From: Pseudomonas sp. TTU2014-080ASC
Lineage (GTDB): Bacteria; Pseudomonadota; Gammaproteobacteria; Pseudomonadales; Pseudomonadaceae
Assembly: GCF_001446935.1 (NCBI RefSeq)
Contig: NZ_LKKK01000001.1
Span: forward strand, 806,001-870,000
Direction: 5' to 3'
DNA length: 64,000 nt
This document shows positions 1-9,825 of this stretch, one piece after another (the stretch's first letter is position 1; every line of letters begins with the position of its first letter). The notes under the pieces were generated by a model. That model saw only the letters and a list, made by a program, of their open reading frames with translations, was not told where the DNA came from and did not search any database. A program made the translations under genes and the position numbers.

Positions 1-1283
1 TGCTGTCCACTCACCTGACCGGGCAGATTCCGTTCAAGACCGTTTACGTTCACGGTCTGGTGCGCGATGGCCAAGGCCAGAAGATGTCCAAGTCCAAGGG
101 CAACGTGCTCGACCCGCTGGATATCGTCGACGGTATCGATCTCGAGTCACTGGTCGCCAAACGCACCAGCGGCATGATGCAGCCGAAACTGGCCGAGAAG
201 ATCGCCAAGCAAACCCGCGCCGAGTTCCCGGAAGGCATCGCCGCTTACGGCACCGACGCCCTGCGCTTCACCAACCTGGCATTGGCCTCCACCGGTCGTG
301 ACATCAAGTTCGACATGGGCCGTGTTGAGGGCTACCGCAACTTCTGCAACAAGATCTGGAACGCCGCCAACTTCGTCATCGAGAACACCGACGGCCAGGA
401 TACTGGCGTCAATGGCGAGCCGGTTGAGCTGTCCTCAGTAGACCACTGGATCATCTCGGCTCTGCAGCGCACCGAAGCCGACGTGACCCGCCATCTGGAT
501 GCGTTCCGCTTCGACATGGCCGCCCAAACGCTGTACGAGTTCATCTGGGACGAATACTGCGCCTGGTACCTGGAGCTGGTTAAGCCGGTGCTGTGGGACG
601 AGAACGCGCCGATTGAGCGTCAGCGCGGCACCCGTCGCACCCTGATACGCGTACTTGAAGTGGCCCTGCGTCTGGCTCATCCGTTTATGCCGTTTATCAC
701 CGAAGAAATCTGGCAGCGCATTAAGGCGCAAGCTGGCGTCAGCGGTGACACCATCATGCTGCAACCGTGGCCAGTGGCCAACGAAGAACGCATCGACGCC
801 GCCGCTGAAGGCGATATCGAGTGGGTTAAACAACTGATGCTGGGCCTGCGCCAAATCCGTGGTGAGATGAAAATCTCCATGGCCAAGCGCATCGACATCA
901 TCCTCGCCAACACCAACGACGAAGACCGCCGCCGTCTGGCCGACAACCTGCCACTGCTGAACAAGCTGGCCAAGCTGGAGTCGGTCCGCGTGCTGGAAGC
1001 CGGAGAAGAAGCGCCAATGTCCGCCACCGCACTGGTTGGCGAGATGGAAGTGCTGGTGCCGATGGCCGGCCTGATCGACAAAGATGCCGAACTGGCTCGT
1101 CTCGACAAGGAAATCACCCGACTCGAAGGCGAAGTGAAGCGCGTTGGCGGCAAGCTCAACAACGAAGGTTTCGTCGCCAAGGCCCCGGCTGAAGTGCTGG
1201 AGAAGGAACGCGCCAAACTGGCCGAGGCCGAACTGGCCCTCGGCAAGATGGTTGAGCAGCGCGGCAAGATCGCCAGCCTCTAA
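1..1283 (+). CDS. valS: Valine--tRNA ligase, C-terminal part
   Basis: This is the 3' part (about 426 codons) of the class I synthetase that charges tRNA-Val in the cytoplasm. The reading frame is open from base 3, so the gene starts left of the window. Visible are the KMSKS signature ([13 protein letters not shown]), the helical anticodon-binding domain (around [12 protein letters not shown]) and the C-terminal coiled-coil arm rich in K, E and L that contacts the tRNA (ending [13 protein letters not shown]). Nothing looks broken. A strong hairpin terminator follows directly. The identification is very secure. Confidence 0.97.
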   Translation, partial: LSTHLTGQIPFKTVYVHGLVRDGQGQKMSKSKGNVLDPLDIVDGIDLESLVAKRTSGMMQPKLAEKIAKQTRAEFPEGIAAYGTDALRFTNLALASTGRDIKFDMGRVEGYRNFCNKIWNAANFVIENTDGQDTGVNGEPVELSSVDHWIISALQRTEADVTRHLDAFRFDMAAQTLYEFIWDEYCAWYLELVKPVLWDENAPIERQRGTRRTLIRVLEVALRLAHPFMPFITEEIWQRIKAQAGVSGDTIMLQPWPVANEERIDAAAEGDIEWVKQLMLGLRQIRGEMKISMAKRIDIILANTNDEDRRRLADNLPLLNKLAKLESVRVLEAGEEAPMSATALVGEMEVLVPMAGLIDKDAELARLDKEITRLEGEVKRVGGKLNNEGFVAKAPAEVLEKERAKLAEAELALGKMVEQRGKIASL

Positions 1284-1288
1284 ACCTC

Positions 1289-1320
1289 AACAAGGCCCGT
1301 GTAATGCGGGCCTTGTTCTA
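1289..1320 (+). terminator. Intrinsic terminator of valS
   Basis: An 11-bp perfect stem (AACAAGGCCCG at 1289-1299 pairing with CGGGCCTTGTT at 1307-1317) with a 7-nt loop lies a few bases after the valS stop. The T-run is short, so it may be only partly efficient. It separates valS from the next small gene. Confidence 0.75.
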
Positions 1321-1356
1321 TTCATAACAGCCAGGCCGAACAACTCAGGAGATGCG

Positions 1357-1653
1357 ATGGAAGTCAGTAAAACCAAAACCAGCTTTTACCGCCGCCTGTA
1401 CGTGGCCTGGCTGATCGACAGCGGCACCGCCACCAGCGTGCCCGCGCTGATGGAAGCAACCGGAATGCCCCGCCGCACCGCGCAGGACACCCTGCTGGCC
1501 TTGGGCGAGCTGGATATCCACTGCGAATTCCAGCAAGAAGCAGGTGAACGCAACAACGCCGGGCATTACCAGATCAGCGATTGGGGCCCAATTAACCGCG
1601 ATTGGGTCGCAGCACATGTGGCCGAGATCAAAAACCTGCTGGGCTATCCATAA
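1357..1653 (+). CDS. Small winged-helix DNA-binding protein (HTH_43-like)
   Basis: A 98-residue protein. The ATG at 1357 was chosen because CAGGAG lies just upstream; the open frame continues further 5' only into the valS region. The segment ATSVPALMEATGMPRRTAQD reads as a helix-turn-helix, followed by a wing (QEAGERNNAGHYQISDWGP). This fits the small winged-helix family that sits next to valS in pseudomonads, as I remember it. There is no effector domain, so it is probably a stand-alone DNA-binding protein. Its targets are unknown. It lies 31 bp before the permease gene and may be cotranscribed with it. Confidence 0.7.
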   Translation: MEVSKTKTSFYRRLYVAWLIDSGTATSVPALMEATGMPRRTAQDTLLALGELDIHCEFQQEAGERNNAGHYQISDWGPINRDWVAAHVAEIKNLLGYP

Positions 1654-1684
1654 GCCTGCGACGTTGCCGACTTAAGGACACTGC

Positions 1685-3514
1685 ATGAACATCGAACTGC
1701 TCAGTGTATTGGGCTTGCTGTTAGTCGCTGTCAGCCTGTTTGTACTGAACAAACCGCGCATGGATGTGGTGGCTCTGCTGGTTCTGGTCGCGCTGCCCCT
1801 GACAGGCGTACTGAGCATGGCGGAGGTACTGGCAGGCTTTAGCGACGCCAACGTCATTCTGATCGCCGCACTGTTCGTTATCGGCGAAGGGCTGGTACGT
1901 ACCGGGATTGCCTACCAACTGGGCGACTGGCTTGTGGATAAAGCAGGCAGCAGTGAAACCCGCCTGATCGTATTACTGATGCTCGCCGTTGCGGGCCTGG
2001 GCTCGGTGATGAGTTCCACTGGCGTGGTCGCCATTTTCATTCCCGTGGTACTGGGCGTTGCCGCCCGCCTACGCATTTCCCCCGCTCGCCTGATGATGCC
2101 GCTGGCCTTCGCCGGGCTGATCAGCGGCATGCTCACGCTCGTCGCAACACCGCCTAACCTGGTGGTGCACGCTGAGCTGCGTCGCGCCGGGCTGGAGGGC
2201 TTCGATTTCTTCTCCTTCACACCGATCGGCCTGGCTGTTCTGGTTGTGGGCCTGGGCTACATGCTGGTCGCACGGCGCTGGCTGGGCGAACGCGCAGAAA
2301 AGCGTGACGATCAGATTCCGCAAATGACCCTGTTCGACATGGCTGACCGTTACCGCCTGACCGAACGGGAGCGGCGCCTGAGCCTGAAGCCCAACTCGCC
2401 GCTCATCAATCAGAAGCTCAACGAATTGGAGCTGCGCCGCGAGTACGGCATCAACGTGATTGCGGTTGAGCGACGCCAACGCCTGCGCACGCTGTTGTTA
2501 GTCGCCACCGGTAACACAGTGCTGGAGGCCGGTGACGTCTTGCTCGTAGATATTGCCAGCCCAAGCATCGCCCTGCTGGGCGCCTATCAGCAGTTGGGAC
2601 TGGAGCCACGGGCCATGCCCAACTCCTATTTCAGCCTGCATGCCCACGAACTGGGGCTGGCTGAGGTGGCGTTATCGCCGGAGTCTGAACTGCCGGGCAA
2701 GACTATTCAGGAAATCGCCTTCCGCTCCAAACACAAACTCAACGTCGTCGGCATCCGCCGCCATGGCCAAGCCCTTGAGGGCGTTCTGGTGGATGAAAAA
2801 CTGCGGGCCTCAGACACCTTGCTGGTCACCGGCAACTGGACTGACATTCATCGTTTGCAAGGCTTAAGCCGGGACTTTTTGGTACTCAGCTTGCCCGCTG
2901 AAGTGGCCGAGGTGGCTCCAGCCGCCCGCAAAGCGCCCTATGCCCTGCTGTGTTTGGCGGTGATGATCGGCCTGATGGTTTCCGGTGTTGTGCCCAACGT
3001 GCAAGCCGCGCTGATTGCCTGCCTGCTGATGGGCGCCTTCCGCTGCATTGATCTGGAAAGCGCGTATAAGGCAATTCACTGGCCAACACTGATTCTGATC
3101 GTCGGCATGCTGCCCTTTGCTCAAGCGCTGCAGAAAACTGGCGGCGTCGATTTGGCCGTGCAGGCGCTGGTCAGCGGTCTGGGCAATGCCTCGCCACACC
3201 TGATGCTGGGCTGTCTGTTTGCCCTGACTGCGGTGATCGGCCTGTTTATCTCCAACACCGCCACGGCCGTGCTGATGGCACCGGTCGCGATTGCCACCGC
3301 ACAAGCGCTGGACGCTTCGCCACTGCCCTTCGCCATTACCGTAGCGCTGGCCGCATCGGCCGCGTTTATGACGCCGATTTCATCCCCGGTGAACACACTG
3401 GTGCTCGGCCCCGGCCAATACCGCTTTGGTGATTTCGTGCGCGTCGGCGTGCCCTTCACCATTCTGGTGATGCTGGTCTGCGTGATACTGGTGCCGTGGT
3501 TGTTCCCACTCTGA
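1685..3514 (+). CDS. SLC13/CitMHS-type anion permease with two internal RCK_C (TrkA-C) domains
   Basis: A 609-residue inner-membrane transporter. Hydrophobic helices fill about residues 1-195 and 415-609. Two soluble TrkA-C-like domains lie between them: one around [19 protein letters not shown], the other around [19 protein letters not shown]. This arrangement is typical of SLC13-type carriers for sulfate, dicarboxylates or other anions, in which the RCK_C domains are thought to sense a ligand. The conserved second-half motif around [15 protein letters not shown] is present. AAGGA precedes the start. The substrate cannot be told. rlmF starts 19 bp downstream, so the two may share a transcript. 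Confidence 0.85.
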   Translation: MNIELLSVLGLLLVAVSLFVLNKPRMDVVALLVLVALPLTGVLSMAEVLAGFSDANVILIAALFVIGEGLVRTGIAYQLGDWLVDKAGSSETRLIVLLMLAVAGLGSVMSSTGVVAIFIPVVLGVAARLRISPARLMMPLAFAGLISGMLTLVATPPNLVVHAELRRAGLEGFDFFSFTPIGLAVLVVGLGYMLVARRWLGERAEKRDDQIPQMTLFDMADRYRLTERERRLSLKPNSPLINQKLNELELRREYGINVIAVERRQRLRTLLLVATGNTVLEAGDVLLVDIASPSIALLGAYQQLGLEPRAMPNSYFSLHAHELGLAEVALSPESELPGKTIQEIAFRSKHKLNVVGIRRHGQALEGVLVDEKLRASDTLLVTGNWTDIHRLQGLSRDFLVLSLPAEVAEVAPAARKAPYALLCLAVMIGLMVSGVVPNVQAALIACLLMGAFRCIDLESAYKAIHWPTLILIVGMLPFAQALQKTGGVDLAVQALVSGLGNASPHLMLGCLFALTAVIGLFISNTATAVLMAPVAIATAQALDASPLPFAITVALAASAAFMTPISSPVNTLVLGPGQYRFGDFVRVGVPFTILVMLVCVILVPWLFPL

Positions 3515-3533
3515 TTTCTGTAGATAACTCCCT

Positions 3534-4529
3534 ATGGCCCAGCCACCGAAAACATCCCGCAAGCCCGCGCCCGCGAAAACCGATGCAGGCAAAGGTCAGT
3601 TGCACCCGCGCAACCGCCATCAGGGCCGTTACGATTTTCCTGCATTGATCCGTAAAAGCCCTGAGCTGGCTGAATTCGTGATCATCAACCCGTACGGCAA
3701 GGAGAGCATCGACTTCGCCAACCCGGATGCGGTCAAGGTCTTCAACCGGGCGCTGCTACGGCAGTTCTACGGCATCCAGCACTGGGATATTCCGGCTGAT
3801 TATCTGTGCCCGCCAATTCCGGGGCGGGCGGATTACCTGCACTATCTGGCCGATCTGTTGGCTGAAGACAACGGCGGCAAGCTGCCCAAAGGCCCACGGA
3901 TTCAGGCGCTGGATATTGGCGTGGGAGCCAACTGCATTTATCCGCTGCTGGGCAACCGCGAGTACGGCTGGCGCTTTCTCGGCTCGGATATCGCAGCCAG
4001 TGCGATTGCCTCCGCCAAAGCCATCGTGCAGTCCAACCCGGGTTTGGCAGATGTGATCGAACTGCGCCACCAGGCTGACAGCAGCCACATATTCACTGGC
4101 CTGCTGCACAGCGATGAACGTATCGACGTGACCCTGTGCAACCCGCCCTTCCACGCCAGCGCCGACGAAGCCAGCAGCGGCAGCAAACGCAAATGGAAGA
4201 ACCTTGGCAAACTCGATCCCAAACGCAAACTGCCGGTGCTGAACTTTGGTGGCCAGGCGGCGGAGTTGTGGTGTAAAGGCGGCGAAGCGGCGTTCGTAAG
4301 CAAGCTGGTAGCTGAAAGCGCACAGGTCGGCCAACAGGTGCTGTGGTTCAGCAGCCTGATTTCAAAGTCCGGCAACCTGCCGGGCGTGTACAGCGCCCTG
4401 AAAAAGGCCGGCGCCTTGCAGGTTAAAACCGTCGGCATGGCTCAGGGACAAAAGCAGAGCCGCTTTGTTGCCTGGACCTTCCAGACCGATGAACAACGCC
4501 AGCAGTGGCGGCGTGAACGCTGGGGCTGA
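3534..4529 (+). CDS. rlmF: 23S rRNA (adenine(1618)-N6)-methyltransferase
   Basis: A 331-residue SAM-dependent methyltransferase that modifies A1618 of 23S rRNA. The N-terminus is basic and RNA-binding ([20 protein letters not shown]). The SAM pocket is [16 protein letters not shown], and the catalytic N6-adenine motif NPPF is near residue 203, followed by the family-typical [19 protein letters not shown]. The length matches the family. It ends directly against the convergent permease gene (4529/4530), with no gap for a terminator. Confidence 0.95.
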   Translation: MAQPPKTSRKPAPAKTDAGKGQLHPRNRHQGRYDFPALIRKSPELAEFVIINPYGKESIDFANPDAVKVFNRALLRQFYGIQHWDIPADYLCPPIPGRADYLHYLADLLAEDNGGKLPKGPRIQALDIGVGANCIYPLLGNREYGWRFLGSDIAASAIASAKAIVQSNPGLADVIELRHQADSSHIFTGLLHSDERIDVTLCNPPFHASADEASSGSKRKWKNLGKLDPKRKLPVLNFGGQAAELWCKGGEAAFVSKLVAESAQVGQQVLWFSSLISKSGNLPGVYSALKKAGALQVKTVGMAQGQKQSRFVAWTFQTDEQRQQWRRERWG

Positions 4530-5768
4530 TTACCAACCCATCCAGCCGCCCATCACCAACCACAGACCGGCGACCAGCATGCTCAGCAGCGTGACCGGCA
4601 CGCCACTGCGGGCGTAGGTCGTAAAGCCCAAATGTACGCCCTGGCGGCGGGCGCTCTCAGCGACAATCAGGTTAACCACACTGCCAATAATCAGCAGGTT
4701 ACCCGCAAGCGTCGACATGATGCCCAAGCCCACCAGCATGCCTTCGCTGATATCTGGCATCACGCCCAACAGTAAAATCACGAACGGCACATTGCCGATC
4801 AGATTACCCGCCAGCAGCGACAGAGACGCCAGCGATATAGCCCCCTGCGGCAATAGGCCGATGTCATTGAGCGTACCGGCAAGCCCTGCCACCTGCGGCA
4901 GACTCAAAGCAGCACCGGACACCACAAACAGGCCGGCAAACAGCAGCAACAGGTTCCAGTCGACCTTCTGCACGTAGTCTCGGCTGTCGACCCGACGCGA
5001 GATCATCACCAGTACAGCAATCATCAGCGCCGAATACTCGCGGGGAATACTGGTGGAAAACAGCGCCAGCAGCGCCACACTTGCCAGCAGAGGCTTGAGG
5101 TAGCTGCGCGCGCCATAAATCTGCTCGGGCGAGGCATCCGTTTGCACCAGCGGCTCGGCAACACCCCAGCGTTTATGCCACTGCAGCCAGATCACCGCAT
5201 AGGTTATTGCCAGCGCGGCCAATGCAGGCGGCCCGGCAATCCAGGTGTACGACCAGAAATCCAACCCACCGGCCTGGCCGATCAGGATGTTCTGCGGATT
5301 GCCGATCAGGCTCGCTGACGAACCTGCATTACAGGCCAGCGCCAAGGCCAGTAGAAACGGCCGTGGATCAAGCTTGCGCGCCAGCAGGCTGTGACACAGC
5401 AGCGGCGTTAAGGCGAAGGCGACGATGTCATTGACCAGAATCGCCGACAGCACACCGCCCAGCGCTACCACGCCAAGAAGCAGCACATTGGGCCGGTCCG
5501 CCCAATCGTTCAGGCGCTGGTTGAGCCAGGCATACACACCGGAAAAATCGAACTGCGCCGAGATCAGCATCAACGCCAGCAGCAGTAAAAGCGCCCCCGC
5601 ATCCAGATGTGCCGCCGCCTGCGCTGGCGCAATCGCGCCGCTAAACAGCAGCAACACCGCCGCCCCACCGGCGATCCAGCTGCGGTCGATGCGCAAGCCA
5701 CGGATGCCACCGGCAGCCATGCCCAGATAGGTGAGAACAAACAGAATGGAAATGACCCAAACGGCCAT
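4530..5768 (-). CDS. SLC13/ArsB-NhaD superfamily permease
   Basis: A 412-residue integral membrane protein with about ten to eleven hydrophobic segments. Family motifs include GNPQNILIG, the re-entrant hairpin that also occurs in ArsB/NhaD-type carriers, and GNLIGNVPFVILLLG. The start was set at 5768 (MAVWVISILFVLTYLG). An AGGAAA ribosome site lies about 8 bases upstream, and the 34 extra codons upstream look like noise. It is most like citrate, anion or Na+/H+ carriers of COG1055. The substrate is unknown. It converges on rlmF. Confidence 0.8.
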   Translation of the reverse strand: MAVWVISILFVLTYLGMAAGGIRGLRIDRSWIAGGAAVLLLFSGAIAPAQAAAHLDAGALLLLLALMLISAQFDFSGVYAWLNQRLNDWADRPNVLLLGVVALGGVLSAILVNDIVAFALTPLLCHSLLARKLDPRPFLLALALACNAGSSASLIGNPQNILIGQAGGLDFWSYTWIAGPPALAALAITYAVIWLQWHKRWGVAEPLVQTDASPEQIYGARSYLKPLLASVALLALFSTSIPREYSALMIAVLVMISRRVDSRDYVQKVDWNLLLLFAGLFVVSGAALSLPQVAGLAGTLNDIGLLPQGAISLASLSLLAGNLIGNVPFVILLLGVMPDISEGMLVGLGIMSTLAGNLLIIGSVVNLIVAESARRQGVHLGFTTYARSGVPVTLLSMLVAGLWLVMGGWMGW

Positions 5769-5997
5769 GGAGCGGGTTTCCTGTACAGGGGGTTGGCGCG
5801 AGGCTCGCACTCTAATCTCAGAGTGGGATATGGGAAACAGGTTAGGCGATAAATTCGTTCGTGCTCTCACCCGCGACCAGTACGATCATCACCCACCCCA
5901 ACCTGAGTCGACCATAAGCCATGTATTTACAAACAAATACTTGAGCCGTTCGCAGATAGTGCGCGCGACATCCTATGTCCCTTCAGGAGGGTGACCA

Positions 5998-6200
5998 GAA
6001 TTGCTGCGAAAGAGGTTGAGCGGCATGGATGCCGCGAGAGCAGCGATGGGCCATGGATGGACCCTCGCTGCGTGCCTCTGGAGCGGTGATTCTGGGCACG
6101 AACCCGGCGCGAAGCGCAGGGCCGGATGCTGGGGCAAGACCTTTTGGTTTCTTTTGTGGCGATTGACAAAAGAAACTCGCCCGTGAAGGGCGAAACCCTT
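5998..6200. repeat. Structured intergenic repeat
   Basis: A run of hairpin-forming blocks: a perfect 11-bp inverted repeat GTTTCTTTTGT (6147-6157) / ACAAAAGAAAC (6166-6176), then CGCCC (6178-6182) / GGGCG (6188-6192). Upstream lies a block with GCGAGAGCAGCGATGGGCC and GCACGAACCCGGCGCGAAGC. From memory, closely similar blocks recur between genes in many Pseudomonas genomes and are often mis-annotated as small proteins. The edges are approximate and the function is unknown. Confidence 0.6.
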
Positions 6201-6300
6201 TCGCAAGATCTCTACGCAGGGCCGAACATGCCGAAACTAGAGTGTTTAGTGAGTTCAAGTGGTGCTGTCAGTACGAGTGGTGAACGGCTCTCGGTCGGTC

Positions 6301-6385
6301 GGTGGATAACCTGCTTCGCAGGCTTATGCCACCCTACCGGGCGCACAAGATTTGTAGGGTGGATAAGGCCGGAGGCTTATCCACC
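6301..6385. repeat. REP-like palindromic pair (GGTGGATAA type)
   Basis: Two related palindromes. At 6301-6333, GGTGGATAA...CCTG-CTTCG-CAGG...CTTATGCCACC forms an imperfect hairpin. At 6358-6385, GGTGGATAAG (6358-6367) pairs perfectly with CTTATCCACC (6376-6385). Elements of this sequence are common between genes in pseudomonads. It ends 11 bp beyond the sbcC stop and could act as an mRNA 3' end structure. Confidence 0.65.
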
Positions 6386-6396
6386 ATGGCGGCCAC

Positions 6397-9300
6397 CTAC
6401 GCTGTTACGGCAAAGCGTTTATCCAACTGGCTGTAGCCCATGCCCACGCTTTTACTGACTTTTAGCTGCACCGGTATCCGTTCTTTCAGGGCTTCTACGT
6501 GGCTGATTACGCCGATCATCTTGCCGCTGGCGTTGAGGCTGTCCAGTGCGTCCAATGCCACTTCGAGGGTTTCGCCGTCGAGGGTGCCGAAGCCTTCGTC
6601 GAGGAACAGGGAGTCGATACTGGTTTTGTGGCTGACCAAATCAGACAGTGCCAATGCCAGCGCCAAGCTAACGAGGAAGCTCTCGCCGCCGGACAAGGTG
6701 CGCGTATCGCGGGCTGCGTCAGCCTGCCAGGTATCGACCACTTCGAGTTCCAGCTCGCCGCTGGTCTTGCGTCGCAGCTGATAACGGCCGTGCAGGCGTT
6801 CTAGCTGCTGGTTGGCCAGATAGACCAGATGATCCAGCGTCAGCCCCTGCGCAAACTTGCGGAACTTGGCCCCATCCGCTGACCCGATCAGGCTGTTGAG
6901 TTTTTGCCAGATATCGTAATCCACCTGTTTCTGTTCAATCGCGGCAAACAGGCTTTGCTGACCGGCACGGCGGGCATCGTCTCCGCTGAGTTGCGCACGG
7001 ATCTCGCCCTGCCGCTGGCTGATCTGCCGCAGTTGTTCAGCCAAGCCTGCAAGCTGCTCATCCAACTGTTCAGCGCTGAGCTCGGTCACCGGAGACGCTT
7101 GCAAGGTGTGCAATTGCTGCTGTGCAGATTGGCGCAACGCCTGCGCATCACTGACGGCCTTGTGCAAACGCTGTTGCAGTTGTTGCAGGCTGGCCCGTTC
7201 TTCTGCGCTGAGTAGCGCGGCCAGATACTCAGTCTCCGTGGCAAACGGACTCTGCGCCAAAGCGTTCGTCCAGGCCTGCCCGGCTTGCTGCAAGCGTGCC
7301 TGCTCTTCCTGCTGACGCGCGAGCAAAGTCTGCCGACTACCAGCGAGTGCCTGCTGAGTACGCAAGGCGTCTTCAACCTGCTGTTCGGCCCGCTGTAATT
7401 GCTCAAGCACATTTTCAGCAAAGGCCAACGCAGATCGCTCAGCCAGCTCCAACGCAGCCCAACGGGTTTGCCAGTGCAACTGTTGCTGCTCAACAGCCTG
7501 CAACTGGTGTTTTTGGTCAATCAGAACTTGTCGCAGTTGCTGAACCTGCTGCTGAGCCTGCTGCCAGTTTTGCCATTCAGCCTGACGCTGCTCCAGCCAG
7601 CTTTCGCCGTCCTCCGGCAGTTCATAGCCAAATACCTGTAAGGACTGTTGCAGGTGCTGTTCATGCTCGAGCGCACGTTGTTGTTGCTGAGCAAGATCAG
7701 CTTGAGCCTTACCCAATCGCTCATTAGCGCTTTGCAACTGTTGCTGAGTCAGGGCCAGTTCACTCGCAATCTGCGCAGATTGGGTAACAGCAGCCTGATG
7801 CTGCTGACGAGCCTTCTCATGCGCAGATTTGCATTGATCGAGCTGTTTCAAGCGCAGTTCCAGCGTCTGCTGATCCTGTGCAAGCTGCTGCTGACGCACC
7901 GCTAAGTCTGCTGCATCCGCCACTGGCGTTTGCAGTTGAGCATTCAGGCTGTGCCAGCGCGTATCCTGCTCGGCGCTGATCTGCTGAGCACGCCCGATTT
8001 GCTGTTGCTGCTGCTCCAAACGGGCTTTGATCGCACTGAGCTCGGTGGCCAGTCGCTGTCCCTGCTCAGTCAGCGACTCCAACTCAACACGCTTGCGCTG
8101 CAACAGGCTTTGCGTGGAAGACACGTCCAGCGCCTGATACGCCTCAATCGCCGGATGCTCGTGGGAGCCACACAATGGGCAGGCTTCACCGGGCTGCAAC
8201 TGGGCGCGGTGCGCTTCCAGCTGCTGAATACGCTGTTCCTGTTCGAGCAGCTTCTCCTGCGATTTCACCTGTTCCTTGAGATCTTTATAGGCTTCGCGCA
8301 GTTGTTCGACTTCGCTGCTTTTTAGTTGCTGCTGCCCAGTGAGGCTCTCTGCACTGGCCTGCAATTGCGCCAATTCTGCCTGCTGACGCTGACGAATCGC
8401 AGCCAGCTCGGCCACTTGCTCCAACACGCCGCGTTGCTGATGCAGGTGCTGCCAATGCTCGCGCAGACCGGATTCATGCTGCCCGTTAAGCAGTTCGTTA
8501 AGCGCCTTTGCAGCCTCGCCTTCCTGCTTAGTGGCTAATTCAAGCTGCTGCTGGACAGCCTGAACCTGCTGTTCCTGCTGCCCCAGTTGGGCTTGCCAAT
8601 CGCTGATGGCTTGCTGGGCTGACTGCTGTTCTGATTGCGCCCGCGCAACAGCCTGCCGCAACTCGACACGGGCCTTGATCTGCTCGCGCCAGCCACCTAA
8701 TTGCTCGCCCAGCTGTGCATGCTGCGGCTGCTCGGCAAGACGAGTCTGCACCTGCTGCAATTGCTCATCCAGTCGGCTGTATGCGGTTTGTTTCTGACTC
8801 AACAAAGCAGTACTGGCTTGCAGCGCCTGCCAGGTTGCGGCGGCGATCTGTTCTTCGATCTGCTGCGCTTCGCGGCTGTTGTGATTGATGCTCTGTTCGG
8901 TCTGCGTCAGAGCCTGTTGTGCCTGTTGCAGAGCCTGATGCAAGGGTTGTAGGGCTTGAGCCGGTTCGCTGCTAGCCAGTCGGTTGAGTTGTGCCTGTGC
9001 GGCCTGTAACTCAGCTTCAGCGTTTTGCTCAGCTTGCGTGACAGCAGCCAAGTGCACCTGAACCTTGTCCAGTTCACTGCGCCACTGTCGTTGCCGCTGC
9101 AGATCAGCGCTCTGTAGATTGAACCGTGCCTCGCTGGCTGCCAGCTCAGAGCTCTCGGTCTGTAAAGACTGCCGCTGTTCTTCGCTCAGCAACTCGACGC
9201 CGTCGGCACGGGCGCGCAGTTGATCCAACTCGTTCTTAGCTTCGCGGGTTTGTTCAAACACCCGCTGGGAAATCTGCCCGTAGATATCAGTCCCTGTCAG

Positions 9301-9825
9301 CTCTTCCAGCAACTCGGCACGCTGGTTGGCATTGGCTTCAAGAAACGCAGCAAAACCGCCCTGAGCCAGCAACATGGATTTGGTAAAGCGCTCGAAATCC
9401 AGTCCGGTGAGCTGTTCGGTCTGTTTGAGTTTGTCGTTGATCTTGTCGGTCAGAATGCTGCCATCAGCAATCAACGCCAACTCAACCTTGGGCGCTTGCA
9501 GGGCTCCGTCAATTTTGTCCCGCGCCCGGCGCTGGCTCCAGAAGGCACGGTAACCGACGCCCCTTACTTCAAACTCGACCTCAGCCAGGCAATCCGCCGT
9601 GTGTCGGGTCATCAGTTCGTTACTGTTGGCCGACAACGTGTTCATCCGCGGTGTGCGGTGATACAGCGCCAGACAGATGGCATCCAGCAGCGTGGTCTTG
9701 CCCGCACCGGTCGGCCCGGTGATGGCGAACAAACCATTGTCCTTGAAAGGCTCGCCGGTAAAGTCAATTTTCCATTCGCCTTTAAGGGAGTTGAGGTTTT
9801 TTAAGCGCAGGCTGAGGATTTTCAT
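6397..9825 (-). CDS. sbcC: Exonuclease SbcCD subunit C (SMC/Rad50-like ATPase)
   Basis: A 1142-residue ATPase that with SbcD cuts hairpins and protein-blocked DNA ends. The Walker A motif GPTGAGKTT is at residues 37-45. Two very long, Q/A/L-rich coiled coils flank the zinc hook CPLCGSHEHP near residue 550. The ABC signature LSGGES is near 1045, followed by Walker B/D-loop LFLDEGFGTLD. All parts of a functional protein are present, and the length is normal for the gamma-proteobacterial family. The ATG overlaps the sbcD stop (ATGA), so the two are translationally coupled. Glutamine-rich coding DNA here gives repetitive-looking sequence that is not a separate repeat. Confidence 0.96.
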   Translation of the reverse strand: MKILSLRLKNLNSLKGEWKIDFTGEPFKDNGLFAITGPTGAGKTTLLDAICLALYHRTPRMNTLSANSNELMTRHTADCLAEVEFEVRGVGYRAFWSQRRARDKIDGALQAPKVELALIADGSILTDKINDKLKQTEQLTGLDFERFTKSMLLAQGGFAAFLEANANQRAELLEELTGTDIYGQISQRVFEQTREAKNELDQLRARADGVELLSEEQRQSLQTESSELAASEARFNLQSADLQRQRQWRSELDKVQVHLAAVTQAEQNAEAELQAAQAQLNRLASSEPAQALQPLHQALQQAQQALTQTEQSINHNSREAQQIEEQIAAATWQALQASTALLSQKQTAYSRLDEQLQQVQTRLAEQPQHAQLGEQLGGWREQIKARVELRQAVARAQSEQQSAQQAISDWQAQLGQQEQQVQAVQQQLELATKQEGEAAKALNELLNGQHESGLREHWQHLHQQRGVLEQVAELAAIRQRQQAELAQLQASAESLTGQQQLKSSEVEQLREAYKDLKEQVKSQEKLLEQEQRIQQLEAHRAQLQPGEACPLCGSHEHPAIEAYQALDVSSTQSLLQRKRVELESLTEQGQRLATELSAIKARLEQQQQQIGRAQQISAEQDTRWHSLNAQLQTPVADAADLAVRQQQLAQDQQTLELRLKQLDQCKSAHEKARQQHQAAVTQSAQIASELALTQQQLQSANERLGKAQADLAQQQQRALEHEQHLQQSLQVFGYELPEDGESWLEQRQAEWQNWQQAQQQVQQLRQVLIDQKHQLQAVEQQQLHWQTRWAALELAERSALAFAENVLEQLQRAEQQVEDALRTQQALAGSRQTLLARQQEEQARLQQAGQAWTNALAQSPFATETEYLAALLSAEERASLQQLQQRLHKAVSDAQALRQSAQQQLHTLQASPVTELSAEQLDEQLAGLAEQLRQISQRQGEIRAQLSGDDARRAGQQSLFAAIEQKQVDYDIWQKLNSLIGSADGAKFRKFAQGLTLDHLVYLANQQLERLHGRYQLRRKTSGELELEVVDTWQADAARDTRTLSGGESFLVSLALALALSDLVSHKTSIDSLFLDEGFGTLDGETLEVALDALDSLNASGKMIGVISHVEALKERIPVQLKVSKSVGMGYSQLDKRFAVTA

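Larger units (their letters stand above)
5769..6396. other. 628-bp gene-free region with structured repeats
   Basis: This gap lies between the 5' end of the anion permease and the 3' end of sbcC. Short open frames here have no ribosome sites or family signature and fall over repeat DNA. About 5870-5960 is AT-richer and may hold the permease promoter. The rest is two repeat elements, listed separately. Confidence 0.7.

Noticed and set aside
5927..6458. Several short open frames in the gap before sbcC
   Set aside because: They lie over repeat DNA, have no ribosome sites, and resemble the spurious proteins often predicted from this repeat.
7080..9250. Repetitive-looking CTG/CAG-rich DNA inside sbcC
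   Set aside because: It is glutamine- and leucine-rich coiled-coil coding sequence in a continuous frame, not a separate repeat or CRISPR.
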